Positions 20,245 through 31,928 are shown, counted from the stretch's first letter. The stretch is 64,000 nt of DNA from Delphinapterus leucas (GCF_002288925.2 NW_022098049.1:1654808-1718807), one strand, 5' to 3'. Translations and numbers: made by a program. The notes: generated by a model not told the origin, from the sequence alone.

Positions 20245-21035
20245 AATTTGGGTGAAAACAAATATAGCAATAACTTTAGGACCTGAGTAACTTAAAGGAC
20301 AATATATTATTTTTAAAAGGGGTAAAACTTGATGGAAGGGGCTAGAGAAGGCTGGAGGCTGATGGGTTTAGAGACAGAAGGGGTCAGATCATCTTTATCA
20401 GGAGTTCCCCGTGGAAGAGCAGTTTCAGGCTCTGCCAGAGTGTAGCAGGGACAGATGGCTTCTCTAGCCCATGGCCTTTGCACAAAGACCAGGAAGAACC
20501 GAGCAACAGGAGTGGCTAAGACAGAGCACGTGACCACTGGAGCCCAGAGGAGGAGCTGGGAGGGCGGAGTCCCCCGTGGCTTGTTCTACTCAGCTGTGTG
20601 TACCTTGCATCCAGCCACCCGCACTTGGTGGTGCACAATATGAATGTGCTGGGAACATTTGCCTATGAACCAGTGCAAACTCCAGGTTTTATCGATCCCT
20701 CTATACCTTATATACACTAATCTTCCTCATGGAAGCAAGTGCAGCAGATCAAACATTACATAATGGAATACATGACTAACTGATAAACCAAGAATGCCCA
20801 CTGGCCAGTTTACATCAAGTAAGGTACCAGTCACACACCCTGTGTGAGGCGTAGACTGTTCTCCTCTTGGTTCATGAGTCTATTCAGTAAACCCGTTCAG
20901 TGAGCAGAAGGTAAAGCAAGACATATGGAGTGGGTGACACTAAGCAAGGGCATCATAAACCTGTGATGTGATCGCTTTCCCCATCAGAAGCAGCTGAGCT
21001 CACACTTCTGGACATGGACTTAGAGGACCTCAACC
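20245..21035. other. Unique sequence
   Basis: No repeat is recognised and there are no credible frames. The AT-rich part at 20640-20840 contains no known motif cluster. Confidence 0.4.
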
Positions 21036-21039
21036 CCAA

Positions 21040-21225
21040 CCTGCCTGAAAGCTGTGTGGCCTCAGGAGAATCACTTAACCTCTCTGTGCCTCAGTTTCCT
21101 CAACTGCAGAGTAGCACTAGTGACCCTCCCCAAGTTCTTTGAAAGAGCAGATTAGCTGGTGGATGAAAAGTTCTCTCTAAACTATAAGGGGCTTTAGAGA
21201 GTATTGTCCTTCCTGCAGATCAGTG
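21040..21225 (+). mobile_element. MIR
   Basis: 'gctgtgtggcctcaggagaa', 'tcacttaacctctctgtgcc' and 'tcagtttcctcaactgcaga' are close to the MIR consensus; the 3' half is eroded. Confidence 0.85.
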
Positions 21226-21584
21226 CTGGGACGCTCGGTTTAGCTTGCCTCCTAGGGTACCTTCTCCTGCTGTATGGCTAGTTCTAAGGGCAGAGGGCAA
21301 ATGCAGCTAAACTGGAATCAAACAAAATAAATTAATCACTGGGATTCAATGCAGAAGCTTGAATGAGCTTCGGGAAATTTTGCTGGTATCCGACGGCCTC
21401 TGTGGAGCCCCTGCGTCCACAGTATCTGATGCCTCTCTCTGAGTGCTCACCCGGCAGCCTCCGTCTCCAAGCCTGAGGTCATCAGCCGACCCCTGGCCCA
21501 CTGCTCTTCCCCAGGCCCCTCCCACCAAGCCAGGCCCGCCTGTCCCATCAGCCTCTCATCTTGCTTCCCCAAAATCGTGCAGAG

Positions 21585-21715
21585 GAAAGGAACACCGATT
21601 CCGGAATCACAGGAACACGGGTTTAATGAGCTCTACCACGCAGCAGCTCTAAAATCATAATAGCCAAGCTGTGGTTTCTTGAACCTATTTCTTCACCTTG
21701 GGAATGGGCTACAAC
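21585..21715 (+). mobile_element. Degenerate MIR fragment
   Basis: 'ttccggaatcacaggaacac' and 'gaacctatttcttcaccttg' are weakly MIR-like. Confidence 0.4.
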
Positions 21716-21769
21716 TTCCTGACTTCCTTCTTTCCTTCTCTGATTAAGAGGATTAGAAATACACACTTT

Positions 21770-21900
21770 GCAGACTTCAATGTGCCCAGGAATCACCTGA
21801 GGAGCTTGTTGAAAAGCAGGTTCTGATTCTGTAGGGCTGAGTGGGGCTCGAGAACCGCCCCTTCCAGCAAGCTCCCAGGTGATGCGATTTCAGTTTTGAC
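21770..21900. mobile_element. MER5-like DNA transposon
   Basis: 'ggaatcacctgaggagcttg', 'gcaggttctgattctgtagg' and 'caagctcccaggtgatgcga' follow the MER5 order. One outer end is missing. Confidence 0.75.
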
Positions 21901-22608
21901 TATGGATCCGGGGTATGAAGCGCCTGCCATATAGTATGTACTCAGTCAGTAGAAACTTGCCATGAAGACTTTCCCCGCAAAGGGTGCTCCTTTGAGAACA
22001 GCGATAGGTGAATAGAGAAACCTCTGCTCCCCTCAGAATTCTGAGGGCCACAAGAAAAAACAAGTCTGGCTTTAAAGGTGGGCAGGGCGTGGGGAGGGAG
22101 GAGAAGCGTGGCCCCAGCAGCCACTCATCAGCAGGCTGTCCACGCTCACGTGTGCGTGGCAGGTGGGCCTCTGCCGGGCTGCAGAAACCTCTAGAGCTCA
22201 GGCCTCGACTTGCCATGCAGGGGACGCATCCTCCGAGCCGGGCGCACGCATGTTCCTCCGGCTACCGCTCTCCTGAGGAATTTTCAAAGCGCACAGGGCT
22301 CGCCTGGCGGTAGTCTCCCAGGATGGAAATCCACGTCGGGGGCTTTTGTTTTCAGGACTGCGGTATCTTTTGGACTTGAGGCCTTGCGTGCAGAGCTTTT
22401 CCCCTCCACCCTCACCAACGTGGAGCCGTGAACCCCCGCTGCTGCTAGGAACGGACACCAAAGACTCAAGGAAACCCGGAGTGGGGTTCAAGAGACGCCT
22501 CCCCAGCCCCACCCAGCAGATTTGGCTTTTAGTTTCGCTCTTCTAAAAGGCCTGCTTCTCAAAAAGCTGCTGACTCACCCAGAGTAAGGGTCTCTCTTTT
22601 TTTTTTTC
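21901..22608. other. Unique GC-rich sequence
   Basis: Includes a locally CpG-rich patch (about 22210-22350). Overlapping frames of up to 108 codons occur on both strands, none recognised. It ends with a T-rich tract and 'cttctcag' (22616), which resembles a splice acceptor but leads into L2-like sequence. Confidence 0.4.
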
Positions 22609-22617
22609 TTCTCAGCA

Positions 22618-22745
22618 TCGTCCCAAAGCCCTGAGATTCTTGAGGGCAGTTCAGCGAGCACCCCGGTCCTGACCATTTCCTGTTTCTTTCTCCTCCCCAT
22701 CTCCATCCCAGGATCCTAGCACCTTAATCCTTCTAGAAATGAGAG
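22618..22745 (+). mobile_element. L2 3' fragment
   Basis: 'gagattcttgagggcagttc', 'cccatctccatcccaggatc' and 'ctagcaccttaatccttcta' resemble the L2 3' end. Confidence 0.5.
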
Positions 22746-23483
22746 TTGAACCCCCATTTGCTTTGTTCTGCCTTTAATATTGAGTATCTCTTCTTTGTAG
22801 GTCTTGACGCACTGTCTGCTCTCAAAGTGTAAAAAGATTCCCAGGATGTAAGCAATATGGGACTGGTGAGTGACCCGTGTGTTTGGCGGAGGTCGGGGCC
22901 TCAGCTGGATTTCAGGAAGGGAAGGGAGATGAATGGAAGGGGCAGGGGCGGCTGAGCTTTTGCGCCCCTGAAACGGTTTCCCTCCAGATGCAGCTGGAAA
23001 CAGTGCACAGTGCAGAGAATCCAGGTGTGAATCCCTTGGAATTCACTGGGTCCCTGCCCGTCCCTCCCCAGAAGCAAAGGGAGAATGCAGGTGGCTGTGC
23101 CGACCTCTCTTTGCTCAGATGACAACAACTCAGGCTCCCCATCCGGAGGGTTCATGCTGGGAATTGTTCTCTAACCCGGTAACCAGGGTTAGGGACATAT
23201 GCTTGGACTAGAGAGGGAACTACCAGGCTCACACCAGTTTGTAAACCATAGCCCTGAGGAGACATGAGTAAAAGGAGGCGAGAACGCCACCTTTGCACCT
23301 TTGAACGGCTGTCACTGGCAAGAGGGCAGCTATCGACTCAGCCTAAGGAGAAATTCCTAACAAGAGGTTGGCAACGGTAAAATCGACGTCCGTTAGAGGT
23401 AGTGAGTTCCCTGTCGCTGGCAGAATTCAACCACAGGTTGGAGAAGCATGGATGGGAAATGTTGAAGTGGGGAGGGGTTTTGA
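22746..23483. other. Unassigned sequence
   Basis: No repeat or exon is recognised; there are only short overlapping frames of up to 84 codons. Confidence 0.4.
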
Positions 23484-23490
23484 CAGGGTA

Positions 23491-23718
23491 GTTTTGTTTG
23501 TTTGTTTGTTTGTTTGTTTGTTTTTGTGGTACCCGGGCCTCTCACTGCTGTGGCCTCTCCCGTTGCGGAGCACAGGCTCTGGACGCGCAGGCCCAGCGGC
23601 CATGGCTCACGGGCCCAGCCGTTCCGCGGCATGTGGGGTCTTCCCGGACCAGGGCACGAACCCGTGTCCCCTGCATCGGCAGGCGGACTCCCAACCACTG
23701 CGCCACCAGGAAAGGCCC
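23491..23718 (-). mobile_element. CHR SINE (cetacean type), antisense, with TTTG tail
   Basis: A (TTTG)n tract (the inverted CAAA-type tail), then 'gggcctctcactgctgtggc', 'ggacgcgcaggcccagcggc' and the inverted head 'ccactgcgccaccagg'. Flanks agggtagtttt (23485-23495) and agggtagtgtt (23719-23729) form a target duplication with one mismatch. Its tail has evolved into a tetranucleotide microsatellite. Confidence 0.94.
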
Positions 23719-24654
23719 AGGGTAGTGTTTTACAGGCTGTTCTGTGATGACTAAGAATCCCGGAGGAGCCGGAGGATGAGGGAGAGAGTTTAGGGAGCGT
23801 GAATGAGGGGAACTTGTGAGCTCACACACACACTCTCGACGCTGCCTGTTTTATGGGGCAGGGTGCTGCCTTAAAACAGTTTAGAAGCTACTGGCTGAGA
23901 CGGTCTATCCTCAGACCTGTTGTCCATTGGCCAACTGTACCTGAGCTTATGACAGACGTCCACACATCGCACTTGTGACCCCAAATACCTGATCTGTGTG
24001 AAGGGGTGGGCAACTCTCCAAGCACGGTAGGGGCTCTGACCAGAGGCTCGAGGGAGCTCTCCCCCATACTAGGACCACCAAAAGAGTTGCCAGTGAGTCG
24101 CACTTTCAAGAGACTTGCCCGGGATCCCGACCACACAGACCAGAAGGAAAGGCACCGGGTTGGGGTGGGGGGATGCTGCCGCAGGATTCCCCGAACCCCC
24201 AGACTGTGGGAGGACGGTGAGCATGGCTTCCCCAAGGGCGCTGGGCTCCTTTGGTAGGACCACATTCTCCAGTGACCAAAACCTGGCCCAGTGAACGTGA
24301 GAGGAGTCATACCACAGATGCCGGTGGCGAAATTGCCCAGGAGAGACACCCATTGCAAGGGAGAGGGTCTGAAGGTCTGAATAATGAGCACGGGGGCTTC
24401 CTTTGTGCTTTGTAACTGGGTCTTCTTCCCCCGGGCCTGGGTCAGCTGCAGCACAAAATGGGCATCGAGGGCAAGGCGCTGTGGGAGGCCAGAGATGGGG
24501 TTTTTCTTTAAGAAACTGAAGCCTGGACGAGAATCGAGTTTGACAGTCATTGTGCAGAGGCTGTACGTTCAGCTGAGTCCCGAGTGCTATGCGGTGGGCG
24601 GACGGGTGGGAGAGGAAGGGGAGGGGGCTGAACAGGAGCTTCAGCTGTGACTCG
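23719..24654. other. Unique sequence with two long overlapping minus-strand frames
   Basis: No repeat is recognised. Two open frames of 220 codons (23888-24550) and 202 codons (24069-24677) overlap in different frames of the minus strand. Neither shows a domain or signal that I recognise. Local GC is high, which makes stop codons rare. Confidence 0.4.
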
Positions 24655-24768
24655 ATGCTTCCTTGGCAAGTCTTCAAGCATGAGCTGGGCTTTGAGGACA
24701 GAGGCTGTGTCCTTGATTCAAAGGACCTGGCATATAGTAGGTGCTCAAGAAGTGATTGTCGAATGACT
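24655..24768 (+). mobile_element. L2 3' terminus
   Basis: 'gaggacagaggctgtgtcct' and 'gcatatagtaggtgctcaag' match the last part of L2. Confidence 0.7.
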
Positions 24769-24794
24769 AAAAGGGAAAGTGAAGAGGTGGCAGC

Positions 24795-25060
24795 TCAGGA
24801 GGCCGTGTCTGTGGTTAAGAGCAGGGCCCCTGGAGTCAGACGGCAGGGTTCAAATCCTGCCTCTTCTGCTAGCTGTGGGGCCTCAGGCAAGTCGCCCACC
24901 TCTCTATGCCTCAGTCTCCCCATCTGCAAAATGGGCGTCATGATAGTACCTACTGCATAAGGGGGCTGTGAGGAGTCCATGAACTGATTCATGCAAAGCC
25001 GCTTGGTCCTGTGCCAGCACATCGTAAGTGTTCAATAAACATTAGCCCTTATTCTCATTC
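24795..25060 (+). mobile_element. MIR, essentially full length
   Basis: 'gtggttaagagcagggcccc', 'cagggttcaaatcctgcctc', 'ggcctcaggcaagtcgccca', 'atctgcaaaatgggcgtcat' and 'gtaagtgttcaataaacatt' cover the whole element, including the tRNA-derived head. Confidence 0.93.
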
Positions 25061-25104
25061 TAGATGTGGGGCATGACCCCAGATTAAGGTTCAGTGTTGG
25101 GACG

Positions 25105-25400
25105 GGAAATAGCAACATAGGTGGGAGGACAGAGCACTGGATGGGGAGTCAGAAGCCCTGGCTTAGCTGCAGGGAGGGGATGAGGAAAGTGATCACTCCC
25201 CCTGAGCTCACTCTACAGCAGAGATGCTGCAAGAAGGCGGTCAAGGGCAGCTCCATTTTTCCTGCTCTCCCTCTGGTGGTCCCAGCACTGGTTCAAAGGC
25301 AGGGGCAGCTCAGCCCTTTATTACTAGCTGGGGGCCTCATGGTGAGTGGTTTGACTTCTCAGGACCTCTCTTTCTCCCAATAAATGAGAAAACAATGCGG
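25105..25400 (+). mobile_element. MIR3-like fragments
   Basis: 'acagagcactggatggggag' with 'tcagaagccctggcttagct' resembles the MIR3 head. 'ttgacttctcaggacctctc' with 'ccaataaatgagaaaacaat' resembles its core, with about 100 bases of insertion between them. Confidence 0.5.
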
Positions 25401-26733
25401 GCGTCCTTCCCTCGCAGAAGTGAAAAGCACGGGTATGAGGGTCTGTTGGTACAGATGGAAAATCGTTTAAGACTTGAGCTTGGGTAGCCCAGTCTGGAGT
25501 CTCACAGTCAATGTCGGTTCCCAGTCCCTTCTCCAGTGAGGCCTGGCTGTCTCAAGACAGATTCTCAAAACGATGCTTCACTTCGCAAAAGGCACCATTC
25601 ACCACCCAGGATTTGTAGCATATTTCAAATAAAATGGCATTTGCCTGAAGCATTTGTCAGGGTCACATTTCTTGCATTAGTGGTAGACCTGGGACTATGG
25701 AACAGGCTTACTCGGGGGCCTACCTTTTGCCTCTCCTGCCCCATCGCCCTGTGATCCTAGCTGGAATTTAATACGATGGTCGTTTAAGCCAAAATTGTTT
25801 ATGGCATAGGCACAGCCCCTATGCCTATGGGGATCCTAAAAACTGTCACTCATATCAGTCTCCTTCTCCCTATGTACCCCCTAACATCTGCCAAGCGACC
25901 CCAACTTCAGTTCTACCTTCAGTGGGAAGGGGACAGGGATGAGGCAGGAAACAGCTTCAAAGGCAAAACGGTTAGAAGAGGTCCCAATTCCTGGCTCCGT
26001 CAGCCATTTGGCATCTCTCAGCTTGTGTTCCACCTCTGTTCCCATGAGGCGACTGGGCTAGGTCAGGGCTGGCAAGTAGATTTCATCTCCCGCCCATTCT
26101 GATCAATTGGTCACGGCTGCCAGGGGCACTGTGTGGAGAAGGATTCTGAGGCATACCCAGGAGAGAGTGTGCTGCAATGGATTAGTGATGTCTGCTGGGG
26201 AGCAATAAGGAGGACGTAGCACATGTGCTACCTTTTGGCATCTGAGACAAAGCAATTTCCAAGGCCCCTGCCTGCTCTCACACTTCGTGCTTCTACCTAG
26301 CAGCCTTGTTTTACATCAGAGAGGCAAAGCACAGCAAAACCTCATTAATCTGGACCACTTTGGTACCAAGCCAAGCGAGTGAAAAGTCTTAATCTGAGGG
26401 TGTCTTCTGCATGCAGGTGAGCTCTATTATCCTTCAGTACACGGAGTCAGCTCAGCCCAGCTAGCTGACAGGTGGGGAGGGGAGGCAGGAGCCTCGGCGG
26501 TCTGTGCTTGCACGTCTGACCGTATGGCTGAGCGCACCTGACCTGTACCTCTAGGGCACTTGCTCTGTTTATGAGCTTAGGATGGATACCAACGAAACTC
26601 TCCCAAAAGCAGGACGTTTTCTGAAGTAGCAAATCATTCCGTGGGCAGCTTTGCTTCTATTTCAAATTGCCAAGGGCTCTGAATTAGAGAGACTTCACCG
26701 CACTAGCTGGGAATAAGCTGCGTTTCCAGAATT
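25401..26733. other. Unique sequence
   Basis: No gene or repeat is recognised. It contains the 8-bp hairpin GGCATAGG/CCTATGCC (25803-25825). Frames do not exceed about 93 codons. Confidence 0.4.
25803..25825. other. Perfect 8-bp inverted repeat
   Basis: GGCATAGG and CCTATGCC flank a 7-base spacer (CACAGCC). Possible small hairpin or palindromic protein site; no family is assigned. Confidence 0.6.
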
Positions 26734-26734
26734 A

Positions 26735-26885
26735 TATGCAGAAGATGAGACAAAGTAGTTCAGAACTAGGTTTCCCCCGAGTTTCCCGATCTGTAGAATG
26801 GGGATATAATATACCTCACAGGGCTCTGCAGGAGAGCAAATGAGATAAAACGTGGAAGAGACCTAGCAGAAGATCTTGTTCACAA
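26735..26885 (+). mobile_element. MIR 3' half
   Basis: 'gagtttcccgatctgtagaa', 'tggggatataatatacctca' and 'ggagagcaaatgagataaaa' match the MIR core and 3' part. Confidence 0.8.
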
Positions 26886-28150
26886 AATATGGTCAAAAGA
26901 TGCTGTTTCTTCTCCCCTTCTATCACTTCCCATCCATAGTCACCCTGAAAGAAGAGCTTTCTTATAATACGAGAAAAATGAAGCTACAGATTTTTTTAAT
27001 AGTACCGTACTTTCAAATGACTCCTGTTCGTTTTTCAGAGGCTCATTTTTCATTGTTGATGATTCTCCAATAGAAAAGGTCCACTTAAACCTTCAACTTG
27101 AGTTACTCTACTCTCGGTCTTCTGCAGGGAGTAGCTGATGCCCCAAGGGTCCTAACATGCATGCGCACGAGTGTCTTGGTAGGGGGTGTCTCTGGAGGGG
27201 ACTGAACCCCACAGTGACTAGACCACGTCTTCCCTTCAGCTCAGCAAGTGTCAACACCCGAATTCACTCCCACTGCAGGGAGAGTGCGGACAGCCAAGGT
27301 GGTTGAACGCCAAGTTGGCACCAACTGAATTTGAGTGGGAGCGTGTCTAAAGGATGGGCTTTACCTGTTCCAAATGGGGAAGAAGTTTGAACTGGAACTC
27401 CTCTTTCAGCCTTAGTTTCTGAGACTCTTCAAGAGAAGGATTCAATTTATACTTAAATAAACATCAAGAGCATTAAATCGATATGAAGGGGGGATTGGAA
27501 CTCATATGCAGTGGGAAGAGCAGAGCCTCTGGTCACAGAAGCCGAGGGCGGGGGGAGGGCCTGCAAGCCCAGGTGGCTCATTGGGACTCCTGGGTTGTTA
27601 GCCCAGAGCTGGCTTCTCAGGGGGCACCAGGCAAGTGCATGCCTGTTATTCTGGCCACCTTGAGCATCTGTCCCCAGTCTTCTCCAGCCCCTGGCCTGGT
27701 GAGCTGGGTCAGATAACCTCATGCTTCTCTTCTCTCCTCTCTCCGAGGCCTAGAGCAGAACGGCTCCCCTGCCTAAGCAGAAGCCCCGCCAGAGAAGGCG
27801 TGGCCAGTGGTCACCCTACTGTCCCACCGGCAGGGAAAAGCAGAGTGGGGCCCATCCTGCCCTCCCATCCTTCCCACTGAGGCTCCACATCCTGGTGCAA
27901 GGACCCTGTCCTGGTCCCTCGCTTCATCCTTGTCTGGCCTCAGACTCCTAGCTCCTGAAGATGGAGCTGAGGGGACCGTGGACCAGGGGGAAGCCTTGGG
28001 GTTAGAAGGCATAGGCGCGCCTGGGGAGCTGGCCTCTGGAGACCTGGGCAGGCAGGGGCGTCACATCACTCCAAACTCAGCAGGTGCCACAGTTCCCCAA
28101 GGCCCTTGTCTCCTCTCTGGGCTCCCACAGAGGGTACTGTCTACACCACC
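26886..28150. other. Unique sequence
   Basis: AT-rich at 26886-27080 and GC-rich at 27500-28140. The 143-codon plus-strand frame (27807-28238) runs into a MIR and is discounted. No exon is recognised. Confidence 0.4.
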
Positions 28151-28151
28151 C

Positions 28152-28388
28152 AGCATGAGGCAGCACTACAGAGCACTTAAATCCATGCACTCTGGTGCCA
28201 GACTGGCTCCGTTAGAATCCCAGCCGTACCTTTGCTAGCCCTGTGATCTCGACCAAGTTATTTAACGTCCCTGTGCCTCAGTTTCCTCATCTTTAAAATG
28301 CGCCACTGGATAGGGTAGTTATGACGACTGCTGAGCTTATGAAACATGCTTAGAGCAGCGCCTGGCACTGAGTAGAGGTGTTAGTAAA
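28152..28388 (+). mobile_element. MIR, full length
   Basis: 'actctggtgccagactggct', 'gttatttaacgtccctgtgc', 'ctcagtttcctcatctttaa' and 'gagcagcgcctggcactgag' are all in order. Confidence 0.93.
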
Positions 28389-28769
28389 ACAAAATCTGTA
28401 GGTAAAGCAATGCAGAAGTCAGTGTGTCACATGATCACCCGATTGACACCAAGACAGTCAGTTTCCTACCCACAGAAATGAAGTCCCTCATTCGACCTGT
28501 GGGTTCAGGGAGGCTTTCAGCTAGACCCTGAGGGAAGGGAAGGATTTCTGCAGAAGGGGAGGAAGGGGCAGCCTGGGCAGAGGTGCCAAGGGAGAGGAAG
28601 ACGTGCGGAGGGTGTCGGGAAGCCTGCTGTGGCTGGAGCAGAGAGAGCCTGGCTGGGGAGCATGTGGCAGTTGAGATGGGCAAGCTTGGCTGAGTCAAAC
28701 CGCAGAGGTTCCCGAATGCCATGCTCAGGACTGGACTGTTTGCAGGAAGCAATAAGCAACTTTCAGAAG
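28389..28769. repeat. Old repeat-like sequence, partly L2-like
   Basis: 'ggaaggggcagcctgggcag' and 'ctgctgtggctggagcagag' recall the reverse complement of an L2-type region; the rest is unassigned. Confidence 0.35.
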
Positions 28770-29048
28770 TTTTTTGGTTTTTGGGGTTTTTTTCGTCTTT
28801 ATTGGAGTACAATTGCTTTACAATGGTGTGTTAGTTTCTGCTTTATAACAAAGTGAATCAGCTATACATATACATGTGTTCCCATATCTCTTCCCTCTTG
28901 CATCTCCCTCCCTCCCACCCTCCCTATCCCACCCCTCTAGGTGGTCACAAAGCACCGAGCTGATCTCCCTGTGCTATGTGGCTGCTTCCCACTAGCTATC
29001 TGTTTTACGTTTGGTAGTGTATATATGTCCATGCCACTCTCTCAAACC
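28770..29048 (-). mobile_element. L1 3' end, antisense, 5'-truncated
   Basis: A T-rich start, then 'tctttattggagtacaattg', 'cacaaagcaccgagctgatc' and 'gtttggtagtgtatatatgt'. It is the same 3' UTR as at 6380, 38037, 47108 and 49855. Confidence 0.9.
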
Positions 29049-29440
29049 AAGCGACGCAGCCTTGGGTTTAGAAACTTGACATGGTCACAGCGCAGCGGGT
29101 AGGCTGCAGATAAGAGAGATCAAAGACAAGGCAGCAGTCGGGGGCAGCTGCAGAGAGATGACCCTGGAGACAGGGTGTGGCCACCTAAACGGAGGCAGTC
29201 ACAGCAGGGGTGAGAGTGGGGGTCGCTGAGGAGTACCGATTCAGAGAAAGCATTGACTGGACTTGAACATGAAAAGTGAGGAAAGAGGGGTCAAGAGCGA
29301 GCCCCAGTCTCCCGGCTTGGGAATCTAAGAGAGTGATCCCGTTAACCAGGTAGTGCACAGGTAGGGAAAAAGTAGCGTATGTCGCAGAAGGTACTGAGGA
29401 CATGGCACTGGGCACACCGGTGGGACGCCTGGGGCCTGGG
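29049..29440. repeat. Unassigned sequence, possibly an old repeat
   Basis: 'ggtaggctgcagataagaga' and 'gagagtgatcccgttaacca' have the style of an eroded interspersed repeat. No gene is recognised. Confidence 0.3.
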
Positions 29441-29444
29441 AGAT

Positions 29445-29668
29445 AACATAGAGCAGTGGTTGAACAAGTGGTCTCAGGAGTCCAAATGGCTTGAATTGAA
29501 ATCCTGGGGGGTCCTTTAACGTTCCTAAGTCTCAGTTTCTTCATCTGTATAATGGGGATTATGCAGCTATTAGCTGCCCGAGAGGGTCCTTCCGGTCAGT
29601 ACATGTAAAGTGTTAAGCACTATGCCTGGCACAGAGGGAGTGCTCAATAAATGTGACCCGGAATTACA
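29445..29668 (+). mobile_element. MIR, near full length
   Basis: 'agtctcagtttcttcatctg', 'tataatggggattatgcagc' and 'gcctggcacagagggagtgc' plus 'tcaataaatgtgac' follow the MIR order. Confidence 0.9.
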
Positions 29669-30412
29669 TTAGTATTAGTGCTGATAGTAATTCTAGGATT
29701 AGTGTTTGTATCATCGTCCTAGTGGGAATGTCCAGCATGGGCCTGGAACACAGAAGCCAGCTCAGGTCGGGATGGATTAATTCAGGAGAGTCATCCTTAT
29801 ATAGGTCAGTGATTATCTGTCAACCTGGCCAGTGTATGCTTGGGGGAGGAAAAGGCGAGCATGACCTGGGTTCTTTTCGAATCGTATCAACTTCCCCGAC
29901 TGCAACATAGCCCCACTCCACCCTTGCTGCCCTATGAAAATTCGAGGAGGGAGGGCAGCCGTCACCATCACCCAAGGACGTGTGTCACATCCCTCAGGCC
30001 TACTGGGACAGAATAAGGATGGATGGACAGCAGATGAAGGAGATAGGGGAGGCCATGGGGGGATTGCGCTCTCTCGGGGACAGCTCAGAGCCAGAGGACA
30101 GAACCCTGGGACACCATCAACATGCAAGAGGCAAGACCAGAAGAAACAGCCTAACCAGGAAAGCAAGTCACAACCGTCCCCTGTGCCATAAATGTGGAAA
30201 TCACTCAGCCCTAATGGACTAGACATGAAGACTCCGCCATAGGCCGTTGGTTCTCCCACAGATCCAGGTGCAAGTTCAAGCCACATTCCCGTTCAGTAGC
30301 CCATGAGGGGCTCTTCACTCCTTCTTCTGCCAGCAGCAGTAGACTTGACATCTCTGAGCTAAGCAGGAGAAGTGAGAGATGGCAGCCCACTCTCCCCTAC
30401 TGACGTCCATCC
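29669..30412. other. Unique sequence with a 157-codon minus-strand frame
   Basis: No repeat is recognised. The minus-strand frame (29813-30286) and an 80-codon plus-strand frame (29980-30222) overlap. Neither matches a family that I know and no splice context supports them. Confidence 0.4.
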
Positions 30413-30427
30413 AAAAATTTGCCCTAG

Positions 30428-30586
30428 GGGACTTCCCTGGCGGTCCAGTGGTTAAGACTCCGAGCTTCCACTGCAGGGGGCACCGGTTCGATCCCTGGTC
30501 GGGGAACTAAGACCCCGCATGCCTCGCAGTGGGGGCAGATAAATAAATAAATAAATCCAATGTTTTAAATTTTAAAACATAAAAAT
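30428..30586 (+). mobile_element. CHR/tRNA-Glu-type SINE, short form
   Basis: 'acttccctggcggtccagtg', near-consensus B box GGTTCGATCCC (30485-30495), then 'ggtcggggaactaagacccc' and an AAAT-rich tail. It lacks the cetacean-type CpG-rich body. Flanks aaaaatttgcccta (30413-30426) and aaaaatttgaccta (30587-30600) give a 14-bp target duplication with one mismatch. Confidence 0.92.
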
Positions 30587-30600
30587 AAAAATTTGACCTA

Positions 30601-31156
30601 AGTGCCCACTCCTAAAGCCCACTCCACGTTACTCCAGAACCCAAAGTGTATGGGCCAAGGAAAGGATAACACCTGAAACTAGTAGGGAACTGTACCTAAG
30701 TGGATATTGGATTATATTAGTCAGACTTTTAGGTACAAAATAAAGATCTAATTCATATTGACGTAAGTGTAAAACAAAAAAGAAGCTCGTGTAATTGAAA
30801 AGTCTGAGCTGGTCTGGCTTTGAGCCCAGCTGGATCTAAACAGTGCTGGTGGGTGTGGTTTTGCTCCATCTCCTGCCTCAACTTTCTCCTACGCAGGCTT
30901 TACCAAGGCATGTGTCCCCCACTGACCCAGCCCCTTCTCTCTGCAGCCCCCTCAGAAAGAGGGTGTTGCTTCTGTCGTCATCCTAGCAAATGCCCTGGAA
31001 TTGAGAGGGTCAGGCCTCATGTCCATCCCTAAGCCAAGGGTTGCTGGCTGGGGAGTGTGCAGAGAAGGCCTCCTCCTCCAGACTGTGTGGAATGCCACGC
31101 TCGCTTCCGGTGGCTCTCCCAACCCTGGGGAGTCCTCTCGTGTGTAGGACAAACAG
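30601..31156. other. Unassigned sequence
   Basis: No gene or repeat is recognised. Confidence 0.4.
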
Positions 31157-31662
31157 TATATTAATTTCCTATTCCTATTGCTGCTGTAACACATGCCTTA
31201 GTGGCTTGAACCACACACATTTATCATCTTACAGTTCTGGAGGTCAATAATCTGCAATGCATCTCACTGAGCTAAAATCAAGATGCCAACAAGTTGCATT
31301 ACTATCTGGAGACTCAAAGGGAAAATCTGTTTCATTGAATTTCCAGCTTCCAGAAGCTTTCCGAATTCCTTAGCTCGTGGGCCCTTCTACCTGCAAGGCC
31401 AGCAATAGCCAGCTGAGTTTTTCTCGGGCCGTAGCACTCTGATGGTGGCTCTTCTGCCTCTCCCTTCCATCTCTAACTTAGCTCTTGTGATTACATCATG
31501 CCTACCCAGATAATCCAGGATTATCTATTTTAAGGTCATCTGATTTGCAGTCTTAATTCCATCTGCTACCGTAAGTCCTCTTTGCCATTTAAGATAACAT
31601 ATTCACAGGTTCTGCGGTTCAGGGTAAGGGCATCTTTGGGGGCCATTATTCTGCCTGCCACA
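31157..31662 (-). mobile_element. MLT1-type solo LTR, antisense
   Basis: Starts 'tatattaatttcctattcct', contains 'ttacagttctggaggtcaat', 'ccagcttccagaagctttcc' and 'gtgattacatcatgcctacc', and ends 'ggccattattctgcctgcca' then CA. This is the reverse complement of a MaLR LTR. The flanking 5-mers do not match convincingly, so one edge may be off. Confidence 0.82.
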
Positions 31663-31689
31663 GTGATTGTTATAATCATCAATTCTAAC

Positions 31690-31928
31690 CTTGATCCAAC
31701 ACTGACCATGTGCAAAGCCATTTGCTAAGTCCCTTACATGCCTTTAACTCATTTCATCCCCATAACCACCCAGAGGGAGGTATAGCAGATCTCTCCATCT
31801 TACCGTTGAGGAAACTGAGGCACCGAAAAGTTAATCACTTCCAAGGTCATAGATGCAGTGACAGTAGAGTTGAGGCTGGACTGCAGACCTGTCAGACCCC
31901 AAAGTCTGGCTCTTAACCAGGAGGTCAG
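31690..31928 (-). mobile_element. MIR, full length
   Basis: 'catttgctaagtcccttaca', 'catttcatccccataaccac', 'gttgaggaaactgaggcacc' and 'agtctggctcttaaccagga' span the reverse complement. Confidence 0.92.

Noticed and set aside
22200..22350. Possible CpG island
   Set aside because: The CpG-rich patch is only about 150 bp and shows no promoter motif or flanking exon.
22595..22620. Polypyrimidine tract plus 'cttctcag' as an exon start
   Set aside because: Downstream sequence looks like an L2 3' end and has no good donor or long frame.
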